Assembly (NCBI RefSeq): GCF_038738535.1
Contig: NZ_CP046128.1
Coordinates: 620,001-684,000 of the forward strand
Origin: Bacillus pumilus
GTDB lineage: Bacteria > Bacillota > Bacilli > Bacillales > Bacillaceae
DNA: 64,000 nucleotides
Direction: 5' to 3'
Numbering within the stretch: the first letter of the stretch is position 1; each line of letters opens with the position of its first letter. The position numbers were made by a program, and so were the translations under genes. This document shows, piece after piece, positions 1-11,521 of this stretch. The notes beneath the pieces were generated by a model, which was given only the letters and a program-made list of their open reading frames with translations, did no database searches and was not told the DNA's origin.

Positions 1-665
1 TGAGCGAGGCTATCCATTTGATTGCCCAATTGATACACTTGTCTTTTTCCAAAGTACACATTTGCCGTATATTCGAGTGACACCAAGAGGAATATTTGAT
101 GTCATGAAAAAAACTGTACTCTTTCCGTCTATAATGCGTTAAAATATAACAGAGTGGAGCTGTATCATCTTTGCCACATTTCTGACAGCTGTTATAGGGC
201 AGAAGTGAGCAATGAATCTCTTCTCTGCCATGTAAGTGAATATGCTTATGTGGAGTTGTTGAAGCAGAGGGCTTTGACATGACGAGTGAAATGCCCTAAT
301 TGAAAAATGAATCTGTCGGTTACGCTGGCCGACCAACATATTTTGAATAATTGAGCGAGGCGGGGCGCATGTTTGTGGTCTCGCCGAGCTTTCCGCACAA
401 CCTGTATTTTAGGGCATACCTAATCAAGCAGAAGTGATCTTGATATCGGAAGCAAACAAGTTTGTCAGATTGTCGAACAAGGAAAATGACAGAACTTGTC
501 GAATTTGTATACGATAAAGAAGCTTCGGCTTACGAAAGAACTGACGGCATTTCCAGCGTAGAACCAAACCTGTCATGATTCGTTCAAAGCTCATTGCTGA
601 GGTTGAAAAAAATTAGTCAGGAAAGATACCGCTTTTCTTCATAGAATGTCGTGCGAAGCGGTGTG
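1..665 (+). pseudogene. Decayed coding region upstream of yerC, unidentified
   Basis: No intact gene is visible in this stretch. On the plus strand short coding-like segments lie in different frames and are broken by stops. Examples are a segment at about 310-420 reading like SVGYAGRPTYFE and then FVVSPSFPHNLYF, and one at 486-578 reading MTELVEFVYDKEASAYERTD before a stop. They look like remnants of one or more degraded genes, but I cannot name the family. A 66-residue reverse frame at 139-339 has no recognisable features. Just before yerC, ACCGCTT at 628-634 can pair with AAGCGGT at 656-662, possibly forming a leader hairpin. Unrecognised non-coding DNA is the alternative. Confidence 0.25.
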
Positions 666-693
666 CCAATAGTAAAGGAGAAGATGTATAAAG

Positions 694-1008
694 ATGCAAA
701 TTGATAAATTAAGGGGCAAAAGCTTAGATCAGTTATTCAACTCCATCTTATCCCTTAAAGACCTGGAAGAATGCTATCGATTCTTTGATGATTTGTGTAC
801 CATCAATGAAATCCAATCTTTATCACAGCGTCTTGAAGTAGCGCGTATGCTTCGCGAGGGGAACACGTATCATAAAATTGAGACGGAAACAGGTGCGAGC
901 ACCGCAACCATCTCACGTGTCAAACGCTGCTTGAACTACGGAAATGATGCCTATACGATGGCACTTGACCGCGTAGCAGAACAGCAGGCAAATGACGAAA
1001 CAAAATAA
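694..1008 (+). CDS. yerC: YerC, TrpR-like DNA-binding protein (YerC/YecD family)
   Basis: This is a 104-residue protein that appears nearly identical to B. subtilis YerC, a member of the YerC/YecD family with a TrpR-like helix-turn-helix fold. The DNA-binding part is the stretch EVARMLREGNTYHKIETETG followed by ASTATISRVKR (about residues 48-78), a classic helix-turn-helix. It is presumed to be a cytoplasmic transcription factor; its targets are not known to me. The start was chosen by matching YerC. AAAGGAG at 675-680 lies 13 bases upstream, and a six-codon overlapping frame (ATG at 684, stop at 702-704) sits between, so the ribosome could reach yerC by reinitiation. The gene is followed by its own terminator. 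Confidence 0.9.
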   Translation: MQIDKLRGKSLDQLFNSILSLKDLEECYRFFDDLCTINEIQSLSQRLEVARMLREGNTYHKIETETGASTATISRVKRCLNYGNDAYTMALDRVAEQQANDETK

Positions 1009-1019
1009 AACAGCTTTCA

Positions 1020-1067
1020 CTGTAAACAATCCTTTTCAACAAGAATGGAGTTGTTTACAGTTTTTTT
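1020..1067 (+). terminator. Rho-independent terminator of yerC
   Basis: CTGTAAACAA (1020-1029) pairs with TTGTTTACAG (1051-1060), followed by seven Ts. It lies 12 bases after the yerC stop. Confidence 0.85.
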
Positions 1068-1212
1068 ATGGAGAGCACTGAAAAGACAAGCAAGGACTGG
1101 CTGAATGAAGCGGGTCCTGTTTTTTATTTTAGCTCGCCTATAACCTCACGCATCCTCCATCTCCTATCATTTGTATAAGTTCTTTATACGCGATTGAGCC
1201 AAAATGTCAACG

Positions 1213-1240
1213 AAAAAAAAGGTGCGAAAACGCACCTTTT
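1213..1240 (-). terminator. Terminator of yerD
   Basis: GGTGCG (1221-1226) and CGCACC (1231-1236) form a stem with a four-base loop. On the minus strand it is followed by eight Ts (A8 at 1213-1220). It lies immediately after the yerD stop. Confidence 0.85.
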
Positions 1241-1246
1241 CCCAAA

Positions 1247-2827
1247 CTAGACAGATGGATGTGTCCCTGAAAACATCGGCACTTCACTTGTCTGGCCATT
1301 TTCTTGTCTGTAGATAATATGTTTTTCATTAAAATGAATGGGAGATTCAATTCCAGCGGCTGCGGATAAGTTAAACAAACCTTCTCTTAGAGAAAGGATA
1401 TAATTGCAGACTCGGTATTTCTTTTCTTCAATTGATAAACCCTTTTGCAGCTTTGGATCCGTTGTGGCGACCCCGACTGGGCATTTATTCGTGTGGCACA
1501 CTTGTGCGCGAATGCATCCGACTGAAAACATGAGTCCCCGTGCGATATTTACAAAGTCAGCACCCATGGAAAGGGCAATCGCAATTTTATCAGGTGAGAG
1601 AAGTTTGCCGGAAGCAAAGAGTTTTACCTGATCTCTGACACCGTATTCTTTCAATATTTGATGAACCATTGGGAGCGCCGTGAAAATGGGCAGCCCTGCG
1701 GAATCTGCCAATTCATGAAAGGATGCGCCAGTGCCGCCTTCTCCGCCATCCACTGTAATGAAATCAGGATGCTTTCCGCTTTTTTTCATATACGCTGCAA
1801 GCTCTTCAATGTTTTCTTTATGTCCGACAACAAGCTTGATGCCGACAGGCTTTTCGCCTATACTTCGCAGCTGTTCAATGAAATCAAACATATCAGGAAT
1901 GGAGTGGAACATCTCAAATCGGTTTGGGCTGTCAATGGATTGATGGGGCGGCAATTTACGGATATTCGCAATTTCTTCGGTGACCTTTTCGCCGTCAATA
2001 TGACCGCCGCGTGTTTTTGCTCCTTGTGCCAGCTTCAGCTCAAAGGCTTTGACTTCCTCGTGCTCACTTTTTTTCTTAAATTCTTCAAAGGAGAAAGCAC
2101 CATCCTCTGTTCTCACGCCAAATAGACCGGGCCCAATCTGGCAAATGATATCGGCTCCGCCTTTGAGGTGATATGGGGAAAGCCCGCCTTCACCTGTGTT
2201 CATCCACGTACCGCCAGCCATTTTTAATCCAGAGGATAGTGCTGTAATGGCCCTGTCGCCTAAAGATCCGTAGCTCATGGCAGATTGTCCAATCAGGCCT
2301 TTTACACGGAAAGGCTTTTGACATGTGTGTTCGCCAATCACTTGTACATCGTCTTGATGGAGATAGTAAGGTTTTGCTTCGACCTCTTTGGTATGTTCAC
2401 TTCTTCGCAGTAAATTGTCTTGATCAATCTGATACACTTTTGTATGGATTTTTTCAGATTGATCGATCCGTAATTCATCTCGCTGTTTTGGAAACAGGAC
2501 GTTGCGGATATAATAACCAGGCTTGTCAAAATCACGTTTTGATCCAAAGCCCATCGTCCGGCTTTTGTACTTCCCAGACATGACAGCTTGCTCGTATTCT
2601 CTTCTCGAGAAAGGAAGCTCCTCTCGATCATTCAGAAACAAATATTGACGGAGCTCAGGTCCTATTTTTTCAAAAATAAACCGCAGCTTTCCAATGACCG
2701 GATAATTTCGCAGGACAGAATGCTCTTCCTGTTTTTCATCTCTCATCCAAATCCAGAGCAATAAAATAATGGGCATGATCAAACAAATAACTAGCAGTGC
2801 GGCAATGACAATTAAAGTCGTTGTCAC
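1247..2827 (-). CDS. yerD: YerD, membrane-anchored FMN-binding glutamate synthase-like protein
   Basis: The 526-residue protein matches B. subtilis YerD, a GltS-FMN-domain protein of unknown physiological reaction. The first ~27 residues form a hydrophobic anchor ending in WMRDEK. The rest resembles the FMN/iron-sulfur half of the glutamate synthase large subunit: a glycine-rich GEGG stretch, VDGGEGGTGAS in the FMN/substrate barrel, and a cysteine cluster CIRAQVCHTNKCPVG of the 3Fe-4S type. It lacks the glutaminase domain, so it is probably a stand-alone FMN oxidoreductase using ammonia or an unknown substrate. The start is GTG at 2827 behind AGAGGGGAT. It is a single gene, divergent from the small gene at 2967. 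Confidence 0.85.
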   Translation of the reverse strand: MTTTLIVIAALLVICLIMPIILLLWIWMRDEKQEEHSVLRNYPVIGKLRFIFEKIGPELRQYLFLNDREELPFSRREYEQAVMSGKYKSRTMGFGSKRDFDKPGYYIRNVLFPKQRDELRIDQSEKIHTKVYQIDQDNLLRRSEHTKEVEAKPYYLHQDDVQVIGEHTCQKPFRVKGLIGQSAMSYGSLGDRAITALSSGLKMAGGTWMNTGEGGLSPYHLKGGADIICQIGPGLFGVRTEDGAFSFEEFKKKSEHEEVKAFELKLAQGAKTRGGHIDGEKVTEEIANIRKLPPHQSIDSPNRFEMFHSIPDMFDFIEQLRSIGEKPVGIKLVVGHKENIEELAAYMKKSGKHPDFITVDGGEGGTGASFHELADSAGLPIFTALPMVHQILKEYGVRDQVKLFASGKLLSPDKIAIALSMGADFVNIARGLMFSVGCIRAQVCHTNKCPVGVATTDPKLQKGLSIEEKKYRVCNYILSLREGLFNLSAAAGIESPIHFNEKHIIYRQENGQTSEVPMFSGTHPSV

Positions 2828-2907
2828 GAAGATCCCCTCTTTTCTCTTTCATTGCTGTTGTTATTCCACTTTTCATTGAAAGAGAAACCACTTCAACAGA
2901 TTGTGAC

Positions 2908-2932
2908 GTTTAGAAATGAAAAGGCGGGGTAA
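2908..2932 (+). promoter_or_regulatory. Candidate SigB promoter of the small gene at 2967
   Basis: GTTTAG at 2908-2913 and GGGTAA at 2927-2932 are separated by 13 bases, close to the general-stress SigB consensus (GTTTAA, 12-15 bases, GGGWAW). It lies 34 bases before the start codon. Found by eye. Confidence 0.45.
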
Positions 2933-2966
2933 CTTACAAATAAGATCATAAGGGGAGGGAACATAC

Positions 2967-3197
2967 ATGAATAAGCGTCCGAATGCGTATGTACTTGCAG
3001 GATTAGGGGTTGGTGGTGCTGTGTTATTAGCGGTAAAAAATAAACAGCATCTCAAAAAATGGGCAAGCATGTTCCGCTCAGATGAAAAGATTCCTGAAAA
3101 AGCCGGACACCCTGATCCATTAGATATTCAAGACAACAAGATGGTCGATGAAGGGGCCATGACATCCGTCCATTATTTCAATGAAGTGAGACAATAG
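2967..3197 (+). CDS. Small conserved protein with N-terminal membrane helix
   Basis: This 76-residue protein is not one I can name. Residues about 8-22 (VLAGLGVGGAVLLAV) form one short membrane helix or a glycine-rich signal-like segment. A lysine-rich stretch (KNKQHLKKW) and a polar, acidic C-terminal half ending in HYFNEVRQ follow. A very good ribosome site (AAGGGGAGG) precedes the ATG. The upstream SigB-like promoter would make it a general-stress protein anchored at the membrane; that is inference. It ends 20 bases inside the 3' end of the convergent gene at 3178. Confidence 0.65.
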   Translation: MNKRPNAYVLAGLGVGGAVLLAVKNKQHLKKWASMFRSDEKIPEKAGHPDPLDIQDNKMVDEGAMTSVHYFNEVRQ

Positions 3198-3600
3198 TTT
3201 GGAAAAGCCGTTTTGACCATTCAAAACGGTTTTTTCTTGTCTTTCTTTTGACGTTATATCGAAGAGGATCGACAATCGTAAAACCGATCAGCCCATTGTG
3301 ATCAGGCGTCGAGAATTGAAATTCAATGCCTGACAAATGATAGGTTGAGAGAACTTCCTGATCCGTAAAACGTAACGAAAGCTCGTCCTCATAAACGGGT
3401 GCATGCTTCAGAACCTCTGCTTCTTCTGCAAATAACTCCAGACCAGCCACTCGGCCCTCTTTATCAATATCTGCATTCACACATTCATTTACGTCTAATT
3501 CAATGGTTTCTTTGATTGTCCCGATTCCAGGCGGGATGAGATCAATGTATCCGATGTCAATCGTTTGATCATATGTGATGGTTCTTTTCAAATCATTCAC
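3178..3600 (-). CDS. DUF2283-like small protein
   Basis: The reading frame is 140 residues. The N-terminal half (a strand-rich start with DIGYIDL and then NADIDKEGRVAGLELF) resembles the DUF2283 family, small proteins of unknown function. The C-terminal half is unassigned. The frame opens with a GTG at 3600 lacking a good ribosome site. AGGTGA sits five bases before a TTG at 3591, so the true protein probably starts there and has 137 residues. The 3' end overlaps both the convergent small gene and its terminator hairpin, so the last residues may not be conserved. Confidence 0.55.
   Translation of the reverse strand: MNDLKRTITYDQTIDIGYIDLIPPGIGTIKETIELDVNECVNADIDKEGRVAGLELFAEEAEVLKHAPVYEDELSLRFTDQEVLSTYHLSGIEFQFSTPDHNGLIGFTIVDPLRYNVKRKTRKNRFEWSKRLFQTIVSLH
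3208..3236 (+). terminator. Terminator of the small gene at 2967
   Basis: CCGTTTTGA (3208-3216) pairs with TCAAAACGG (3221-3229), followed by six Ts. It lies inside the 3' end of the convergent gene. Confidence 0.8.
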
Positions 3601-3824
3601 CTGCTTATTAGATAGTAAAATGTTCCTTTATTGTATAATATCATGTGATGAGACGAAGCAGCTCGCATTTCAGTTCAGTATTAATATATTTATCTCCCTC
3701 AGTCCTCTTGAAGTGGATCTTCACATAGTCTCCATTAGCCTCATCTAGAGTTAAAATTGTCCATTTTCAAAAGAATGAAACTTTTAGCTGAAGGAGGTTA
3801 CCCATTTTTTGCGGTCACTGATTT

Positions 3825-3833
3825 TGTTATAAT
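3825..3833 (+). promoter_or_regulatory. Candidate extended -10 promoter for pcrB-pcrA-ligA-camS
   Basis: TGTTATAAT is an extended -10 element (TGn plus a perfect TATAAT), 37 bases before the pcrB start. No good -35 is visible, which extended -10 promoters tolerate. The rest of 3601-3870 shows nothing else that I can name. Confidence 0.45.
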
Positions 3834-3870
3834 ATTTAAATGGAATGAAACGAATGGAGGAACGTTTTTC

Positions 3871-4563
3871 ATGTATGATGTTACCGAGTGGAAGCATGTC
3901 TTTAAACTCGATCCAAATAAAGAAATATCCGATGAACAGCTGGAGGCGATTTGTGAATCTGGTACGGATGCCATATTGATTGGCGGCAGTGACAATGTGA
4001 CAGAGGACAATGTGCTCCAATTGATGTCAAAGGTCCGCCGATTTCTTGTGCCATGTGTGCTCGAAATCTCAACACATGAAATGATTGTGCCGGGCTTCGA
4101 TCTGTATTTCATCCCGACCGTCTTAAACAGCTCTCATCCTGATTGGATTGTTGGGCTTCATAAGGACGCGATGAAGGAATTCGGTGATTTGATGTCAATG
4201 GAAGAGATCGTGCCTGAAGGCTATATTATTTTAAATGAAGAGTGTAAAGCGGCCAAGCTCACAGAGGCAAATACAGCGCTGGACATCGATGACGTAAGGG
4301 CATATGCAAGAGTGGCAGAGCATTTGATGAAGCTGCCCATTTTTTATCTAGAATACAGCGGAACGCTTGGAGATATAGAGCTTGTGAAAGAAACAAAAGC
4401 AGTGCTTCATGAAACGGTCCTTTTTTATGGCGGGGGCATTGAAAACGCGAAGCAGGCAGAAGACTTTGCGCAGTATGCAGACGTGGTTGTTGTAGGAAAC
4501 GTCATTTATGACAATTTCAAAGAAGCATTAAAGACAGTGGGCGCAGTCAAAAAGTCATCATAG
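3871..4563 (+). CDS. pcrB: PcrB, heptaprenylglyceryl phosphate synthase
   Basis: This 230-residue TIM-barrel prenyltransferase transfers a heptaprenyl group to glycerol-1-phosphate, the first step to the archaeal-type ether lipids of Bacillus. The start [17 protein letters not shown] equals that of B. subtilis PcrB. Seen in order are [14 protein letters not shown] (N-terminal phosphate loop region), LEYSGTLGD and the C-terminal phosphate-binding FYGGGI. ATGGAGG lies ten bases before ATG 3871; the frame runs a further 38 codons upstream, but those have no ribosome site and do not match the family. It is the first gene of the operon with pcrA, ligA and camS. Confidence 0.92.
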   Translation: MYDVTEWKHVFKLDPNKEISDEQLEAICESGTDAILIGGSDNVTEDNVLQLMSKVRRFLVPCVLEISTHEMIVPGFDLYFIPTVLNSSHPDWIVGLHKDAMKEFGDLMSMEEIVPEGYIILNEECKAAKLTEANTALDIDDVRAYARVAEHLMKLPIFYLEYSGTLGDIELVKETKAVLHETVLFYGGGIENAKQAEDFAQYADVVVVGNVIYDNFKEALKTVGAVKKSS

Positions 4564-4620
4564 TCAAACAAGACGAAACGGGTTAAAATAGAACATAAGT
4601 TCGAATTGGCGGTGAATGGA

Positions 4621-6843
4621 ATGAATGAAATATCGAATCATCTATTAGAAGGGCTGAATGACGCGCAGAAAGAAGCGGTCAAAGCAACAGATGGACCTTT
4701 ATTATTGATGGCAGGAGCAGGAAGCGGAAAGACACGGGTGCTCACACATCGAATTGCCTACTTAATGGCCGAAAAGCATGTGGCTCCGTGGAACATTTTA
4801 GCGATTACGTTTACAAATAAGGCAGCACGTGAAATGCGTGAGCGTGTCCAGGCCATTTTAGGGCCTGGTGCGGATGACATTTGGATCTCTACGTTCCACA
4901 GCATGTGTGTGCGCATTTTACGACGCGATATTGACCGTATTGGTGTGAATCGCAACTTCTCTATATTAGACACATCTGATCAACTTTCAGTAATTAAAAA
5001 CATTTTAAAAGAACGAAATATCGATCCTAAAAAGTTCGATCCACGCAGCATTTTAGGATCAATCAGCAGTGCAAAAAACGAACTCATTGACGCAGAGGAA
5101 TATGCCAAAACAGCCGGTGATTTCTATGATCAAGTGGTCAGCGACGTCTATACAGATTATCAAAAACGATTACTCAAAAACCAGTCACTCGATTTTGATG
5201 ATCTTATTATGATGACGATTCGTCTGTTTGAACGGATCCCTGAAGTATTAGAACACTATCAGCGGAAATTCCAATACATTCATGTCGATGAGTATCAGGA
5301 TACGAACAGAGCACAGTACATGCTTGTGAAACTGCTCGCTCAGCGTTTTCAAAATATATGTGTGGTGGGTGACTCGGATCAGTCCATTTACCGCTGGCGC
5401 GGAGCGGATATTACAAACATTCTCTCCTTTGAAAAAGATTATCCGTCCAGTGAAGTGATTCTGCTTGAGCAAAATTACAGATCGACTAAACGTATTCTGC
5501 ATGCCGCAAATACAGTCATCCAAAACAATGCGAACCGTAAGCCGAAAAATCTTTGGACAGAAAATGATGAAGGAGCGAAGATAGCCTATTACCGTGCAGA
5601 TAATGAATTCGGTGAAGGTCAATTTGTTGCTGGAAAGATTCATCAGCTTCATCAGAGCGGTAAGCGTAAATTATCCGATTTTGCGATTCTTTATCGAACC
5701 AATGCCCAGTCTCGTGTCATAGAGGAAACATTATTGAAGTCAAACATTCAATACAACATTGTCGGCGGCACGAAGTTCTATGACAGAAAAGAGATCAAGG
5801 ACATTTTGGCTTACTTACGCCTAGTAGCTAACCCAGATGACGACATTAGCTTTGCACGTATTGTCAACGTACCAAAGCGTGGAATCGGTGCGACATCTGT
5901 TGATAAAATCGCAGCATATGCGGAGATGAATGACCTGTCTATGTTTGAAGCGCTTGGTCAGGTAGATTTCATTGGACTCAGTGCAAGGGCAGCCAATGCG
6001 CTTGATGAGTTCAAACAGCTCATTGATCAAATGACGAACATGCAGGATTATTTATCTGTCACAGAATTAACAGAAGAAATCCTAGAGAAAACCGGCTATC
6101 GTGAAGCACTGAAGGTTGAAAAAACGATTGAAGCACAAAGCCGTTTAGAAAATATTGACGAGTTTCTCTCCGTCACTAAGAACTTTGAAGAACAAAATGA
6201 AGACAAGTCTCTCGTGACTTTCCTGACAGATCTCGCCCTCGTCGCAGACATTGATAAGCTGGATGAGAATGAGGAAGAAGATCAGGATGCCGTCATCTTA
6301 ATGACTCTTCATGCTGCAAAAGGTCTAGAATTCCCTGTTGTTTTCTTAATGGGCATGGAGGAAGGTGTTTTCCCGCACAGCCGTTCATTAATGGAAGATG
6401 CAGAGATGGAAGAAGAGCGCCGCCTTGCCTATGTAGGCATCACACGGGCGGAAGAAGAGCTTTATTTATCAAGTGCCAAGATGAGAACACTCTTCGGCCG
6501 GACAAACATGAACCTTGAATCAAGATTCATTCGAGAAATACCAGCCGATTTATTGGACAACCTAAATGAGAAAAAAGAAAAGAAAACACCATTTAGCCAA
6601 ACAAGAGAAAGACCGCAAAGACGGGGACCTGTCTCACGTCCGCAAACTCAAACCATTCAAAACACAGGCGGCGGAAGTATTGGCTGGGCTGTGGGCGATA
6701 AAGCGGCACATAAAAAATGGGGCGTTGGAACGGTTGTGAGTGTAAAAGGCAGTGGAGACAGCACAGAGCTTGATATTGCCTTCCCAAGCCCTACAGGCAT
6801 TAAGCGTCTTCTCGCAGCATTTGCGCCAATTGAGAAGCAATAA
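4621..6843 (+). CDS. pcrA: PcrA, ATP-dependent 3'-5' DNA helicase (UvrD/Rep family)
   Basis: This superfamily 1 helicase is used in repair, plasmid replication and clearing RecA or RNA polymerase from DNA. It has 740 residues, the normal PcrA length. The Walker A motif GAGSGKT is at residues 32-38; Walker B is in [10 protein letters not shown], motif III is [14 protein letters not shown], motif IV EQNYRS, motif [11 protein letters not shown] and motif VI YVGITRA. The C-terminal Tudor-like part ends [15 protein letters not shown] 4621 was chosen because GGCGGTG precedes it and the protein begins like PcrA. An in-frame TTG at 4606 has no such support. It lies 57 bases after pcrB. Confidence 0.95.
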   Translation: MNEISNHLLEGLNDAQKEAVKATDGPLLLMAGAGSGKTRVLTHRIAYLMAEKHVAPWNILAITFTNKAAREMRERVQAILGPGADDIWISTFHSMCVRILRRDIDRIGVNRNFSILDTSDQLSVIKNILKERNIDPKKFDPRSILGSISSAKNELIDAEEYAKTAGDFYDQVVSDVYTDYQKRLLKNQSLDFDDLIMMTIRLFERIPEVLEHYQRKFQYIHVDEYQDTNRAQYMLVKLLAQRFQNICVVGDSDQSIYRWRGADITNILSFEKDYPSSEVILLEQNYRSTKRILHAANTVIQNNANRKPKNLWTENDEGAKIAYYRADNEFGEGQFVAGKIHQLHQSGKRKLSDFAILYRTNAQSRVIEETLLKSNIQYNIVGGTKFYDRKEIKDILAYLRLVANPDDDISFARIVNVPKRGIGATSVDKIAAYAEMNDLSMFEALGQVDFIGLSARAANALDEFKQLIDQMTNMQDYLSVTELTEEILEKTGYREALKVEKTIEAQSRLENIDEFLSVTKNFEEQNEDKSLVTFLTDLALVADIDKLDENEEEDQDAVILMTLHAAKGLEFPVVFLMGMEEGVFPHSRSLMEDAEMEEERRLAYVGITRAEEELYLSSAKMRTLFGRTNMNLESRFIREIPADLLDNLNEKKEKKTPFSQTRERPQRRGPVSRPQTQTIQNTGGGSIGWAVGDKAAHKKWGVGTVVSVKGSGDSTELDIAFPSPTGIKRLLAAFAPIEKQ

Positions 6844-6869
6844 ACCGATAGCACTTATAAAACGGATGA

Positions 6870-8894
<2,025 letters not shown>

Positions 8895-8909
8895 GAGGAG
8901 TGTTTTCTA

Positions 8910-10097
8910 TTGAAAAAGTTGTTATTGCTGCTGACAATGCTCACACTGGTATTGTCAGCGTGTGCACCTTTTGGGGGAAAGGAAGAAGAAGAGGTCACAC
9001 AAAAAACGGATGAAACGAAGGAAACAGCCATCATCCCGATGTACAATATCTCTGACTCCTATTACAAAATGGTGCTGCCGTTTAAACAAGGGGCTGCGCG
9101 AGGATTAACAGCAGAGCGTCTCAACACACGCCTGGACATCGATGAATTTGAAACAGGACTTATGCGCCTTGCAACAGAGTCATTTAATACAAACGACTAT
9201 CTTTTCCAAGAAGGACAGCATTTAGATGAGGACACCGTTCTCAACTGGCTGGCGCGCAAAAAAACAGGCAGTGATCTGAAAAAGGCAGAAAAAGAAGATA
9301 AAGACTTTAAGAATCTCGGCTTAAACCCAGCTCTTCCAAGCTCAGGTTCAACAAAGTCTAAAAATGAAAATAGTCCAATTTACTTAGCTTCGATGCTAGA
9401 ACATAATTACTTAATTCGAAAAGATAAAAACAGCTTACAGCTTGGCGGAGTTGTCATTGGTCTTGCACTGAACTCTGTTTATTATTACCGTGAAAATATC
9501 GGTGATCCGCAGCAAGAAGTGACGATCGATTCATCGAAAAATTCAAAGAAACTATTGTCGGAAGGCGAAAAAATTGCTGAACAAGTGATCAAACGAATTC
9601 GTCAAATGGATGGGCTGCAAAAAGTGCCTGTCATGATTGCCCTTTATAAGCAAGCACCAAAATCATCTATCGTTCCAGGAAACTTTATCGCCAAAACGGA
9701 TGTGAAAGCAGGCTCAGCTGATATCGGTAATTGGGATACGATCAAAGAGGAGAATGTCTTCTTCCCTTCAGATAATGCGAAAGGCAACTACAAAGATGAT
9801 TCCGAGCGATTTGACCGCTTCAAAACAAAAGTCGAAGACTACTTCCCGAATTATACTGGTGTCGTAGGAAAAGGCTTTTACAAAAATGGCAACCTGCAAA
9901 AAATGAAAGTCGAAATTCCAATGCAGTTCTACGGAAAAACGGAAGTTGTAGCCTTCACGCAATATTTAACAGGTGAAGTCATGGATTACTATAAGAGTAC
10001 CAATATCGAAATTAACATCACATCTTCTGATCAACAAGAAGCCCTGATCACGAAAAATGCTGAAGACAAAGAACCAACTGTTCATATATATGACTAA
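8910..10097 (+). CDS. camS: CamS family lipoprotein (YerH)
   Basis: This is a 395-residue CamS/YerH lipoprotein, anchored to the outer face of the membrane. It starts at TTG 8910 behind AGAGGAG. A lysine-containing N-terminus and hydrophobic stretch end in the lipobox LSAC, so Cys 17 is the lipidated residue. An acidic linker ([11 protein letters not shown]) follows. In enterococci and staphylococci the CamS signal peptide is a source of sex-pheromone peptides; its role in Bacillus is unclear. It closes the pcrB operon. In B. subtilis yerI comes next; here the ami cluster intervenes, and the kinase gene amiN lies 42 kb downstream. Confidence 0.88.
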   Translation: MKKLLLLLTMLTLVLSACAPFGGKEEEEVTQKTDETKETAIIPMYNISDSYYKMVLPFKQGAARGLTAERLNTRLDIDEFETGLMRLATESFNTNDYLFQEGQHLDEDTVLNWLARKKTGSDLKKAEKEDKDFKNLGLNPALPSSGSTKSKNENSPIYLASMLEHNYLIRKDKNSLQLGGVVIGLALNSVYYYRENIGDPQQEVTIDSSKNSKKLLSEGEKIAEQVIKRIRQMDGLQKVPVMIALYKQAPKSSIVPGNFIAKTDVKAGSADIGNWDTIKEENVFFPSDNAKGNYKDDSERFDRFKTKVEDYFPNYTGVVGKGFYKNGNLQKMKVEIPMQFYGKTEVVAFTQYLTGEVMDYYKSTNIEINITSSDQQEALITKNAEDKEPTVHIYD

Positions 10098-10100
10098 ATA

Positions 10101-10124
10101 AAAACCGCCTTTTGGCGGTTTTTT
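10101..10124 (+). terminator. Terminator of the pcrB-pcrA-ligA-camS operon
   Basis: ACCGCC (10104-10109) pairs with GGCGGT (10114-10119), flanked by A and T tracts. It isolates the ami cluster from the housekeeping operon. Confidence 0.85.
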
Positions 10125-10230
10125 AAATTAGGTAAAATGTATCAAGTTATGAAAATATTGTTATAAAAAGTAGAAGTGTAGAAAATAATGTATTATTATG
10201 GGTGATAATGAAGAGAAAATGGAGATCAAT

Positions 10231-11430
10231 ATGAAAAACAAATCATTTTACTTTTTATTAGGGGGACAATCCCTAGCTAATTTTGGGGATTCGCTATATG
10301 TCCTCGTTCTGACCATCCTGACATATCAATTAACAAATTCTACACTGATTGCTTCAATGGTGGCTGTTTCGCAGTTTGTTGGACAAGCCCTTGGAGCGGT
10401 ACTCATTCCTTTCTTTATGTATCAATTTAAGCTGAAAAGACTCATTATCTATTTGCAAATGTGTCAAATTGCTTTCTTCGGTTGCTTGATTTTCATTTAT
10501 ATTCTACAACTATCAACTTTTACTATTCCTTTCTTTTTTATCATTGTATTTTTCCTGTCTTTGATAGATGGAGGAACCATTCCTGTTCGAAATTCGATGA
10601 TCCCGCGTTTAGTAGAAAAGAACTTTTTACTAAAAGCCAATAGTTATATCTTAACTTCTGATCAAATTGTTCTTTTACTAGGCTGGCTTTTAGGAGGGCT
10701 GTTTATTGGTATTCTTGGACCGCAGTTTCTCCTATTGACGACACTTGTTTTATACAGTTTGTCGCTCATATCTATGCTCTTTATGATTGATACTGGGGCT
10801 GCAGCTAAACATGAGCAACAGTCTGAATCATTTGCTACAAGGGTCTTTTCAGGGTGGAAGCTCATGTATGAAAAGCCAACTATTCGAACATTAACGGTTT
10901 TAGAAATGCTATCCATGAGCGGTAGAAGTATCTGGACTGGAGCCATTATCCTTGTGTATGTCACAGAAGTCTTACACCAGCCTGAAACATGGTGGGGCTT
11001 TATTAACGCAAGCTATTTTGGCGGAACCATTCTAGGCGGCCTGCTCGTGCTGCGGTTCGCAAAGCATGTGGAACAGCGTTTGTTTGATCACATTTTTTAC
11101 AGTTCGGTGATCGTAGCTGTGCTAACCCTTTGCTTAGGATTGAATCATTCAGCATGGATGAGTTTGTTGTTTGTCTTTTTATTAGGGCCAGCTTTTCAGC
11201 TTCGCAGCATTTCCATTCGTACCTATGTACAAGATACACTGAGTGAAATTGAATTGCCCAAAATACTGTCAGCTCAACATACACTATCAACTTTTATATA
11301 CGGAATGTCCATCCTCGTTATGAGCACCATGACCGATCTCTTTGGGGCAAGAGTCGTCTTTTTTATAAACGTTGCTCTGTTTACTATGTCGGCTTTCCTA
11401 GCGTCTAGATTAAAAAATGAACAAATTTAG
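10231..11430 (+). CDS. amiS: AmiS, MFS exporter of the amicoumacin cluster
   Basis: This is a 399-residue major facilitator with about ten to twelve hydrophobic helices. It starts SLANFGDSLYVLVLTILTYQL, as in the MFS_3/macrolide-efflux (MefA-like) group of antibiotic exporters. It most likely exports the acylated prodrug or the finished antibiotic through the cytoplasmic membrane. The ATG at 10231 has GGAG seven bases upstream; an in-frame ATG at 10198 has no ribosome site. The upstream stretch is AT-rich and holds no promoter I trust. There is no terminator between it and amiA, so read-through is likely. The symbol follows the published ami naming as I remember it. Confidence 0.8.
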   Translation: MKNKSFYFLLGGQSLANFGDSLYVLVLTILTYQLTNSTLIASMVAVSQFVGQALGAVLIPFFMYQFKLKRLIIYLQMCQIAFFGCLIFIYILQLSTFTIPFFFIIVFFLSLIDGGTIPVRNSMIPRLVEKNFLLKANSYILTSDQIVLLLGWLLGGLFIGILGPQFLLLTTLVLYSLSLISMLFMIDTGAAAKHEQQSESFATRVFSGWKLMYEKPTIRTLTVLEMLSMSGRSIWTGAIILVYVTEVLHQPETWWGFINASYFGGTILGGLLVLRFAKHVEQRLFDHIFYSSVIVAVLTLCLGLNHSAWMSLLFVFLLGPAFQLRSISIRTYVQDTLSEIELPKILSAQHTLSTFIYGMSILVMSTMTDLFGARVVFFINVALFTMSAFLASRLKNEQI

Positions 11431-11447
11431 ACATTTTATCTCAATTA

Positions 11448-11476
11448 TTTACAAAAATACCGTTATATGATTTAAT
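11448..11476 (+). promoter_or_regulatory. Candidate SigA promoter of amiA
   Basis: TTTACA (11448-11453) and TTTAAT (11471-11476) are exactly 17 bases apart, each five of six to consensus, with TGA directly before the -10 (extended -10). They lie 46 bases before the amiA start. It is the only convincing promoter found for the long amiA-amiN run. Confidence 0.55.
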
Positions 11477-11521
11477 ATGTTCGTAGAAATGTTAACTATA
11501 TGAAAAGTAGAGGTGGCGTAA

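Noticed and set aside
3634-3639. TATAAT on the plus strand before pcrB
   Set aside because: No -35, no correctly spaced TG, and over 200 bases from the gene; the extended -10 at 3825 is better.
3757-3870. N-terminal extension of PcrB starting at TTG 3757
   Set aside because: The extra 38 residues do not match PcrB proteins and contain the likely promoter; ATG 3871 has ATGGAGG upstream.
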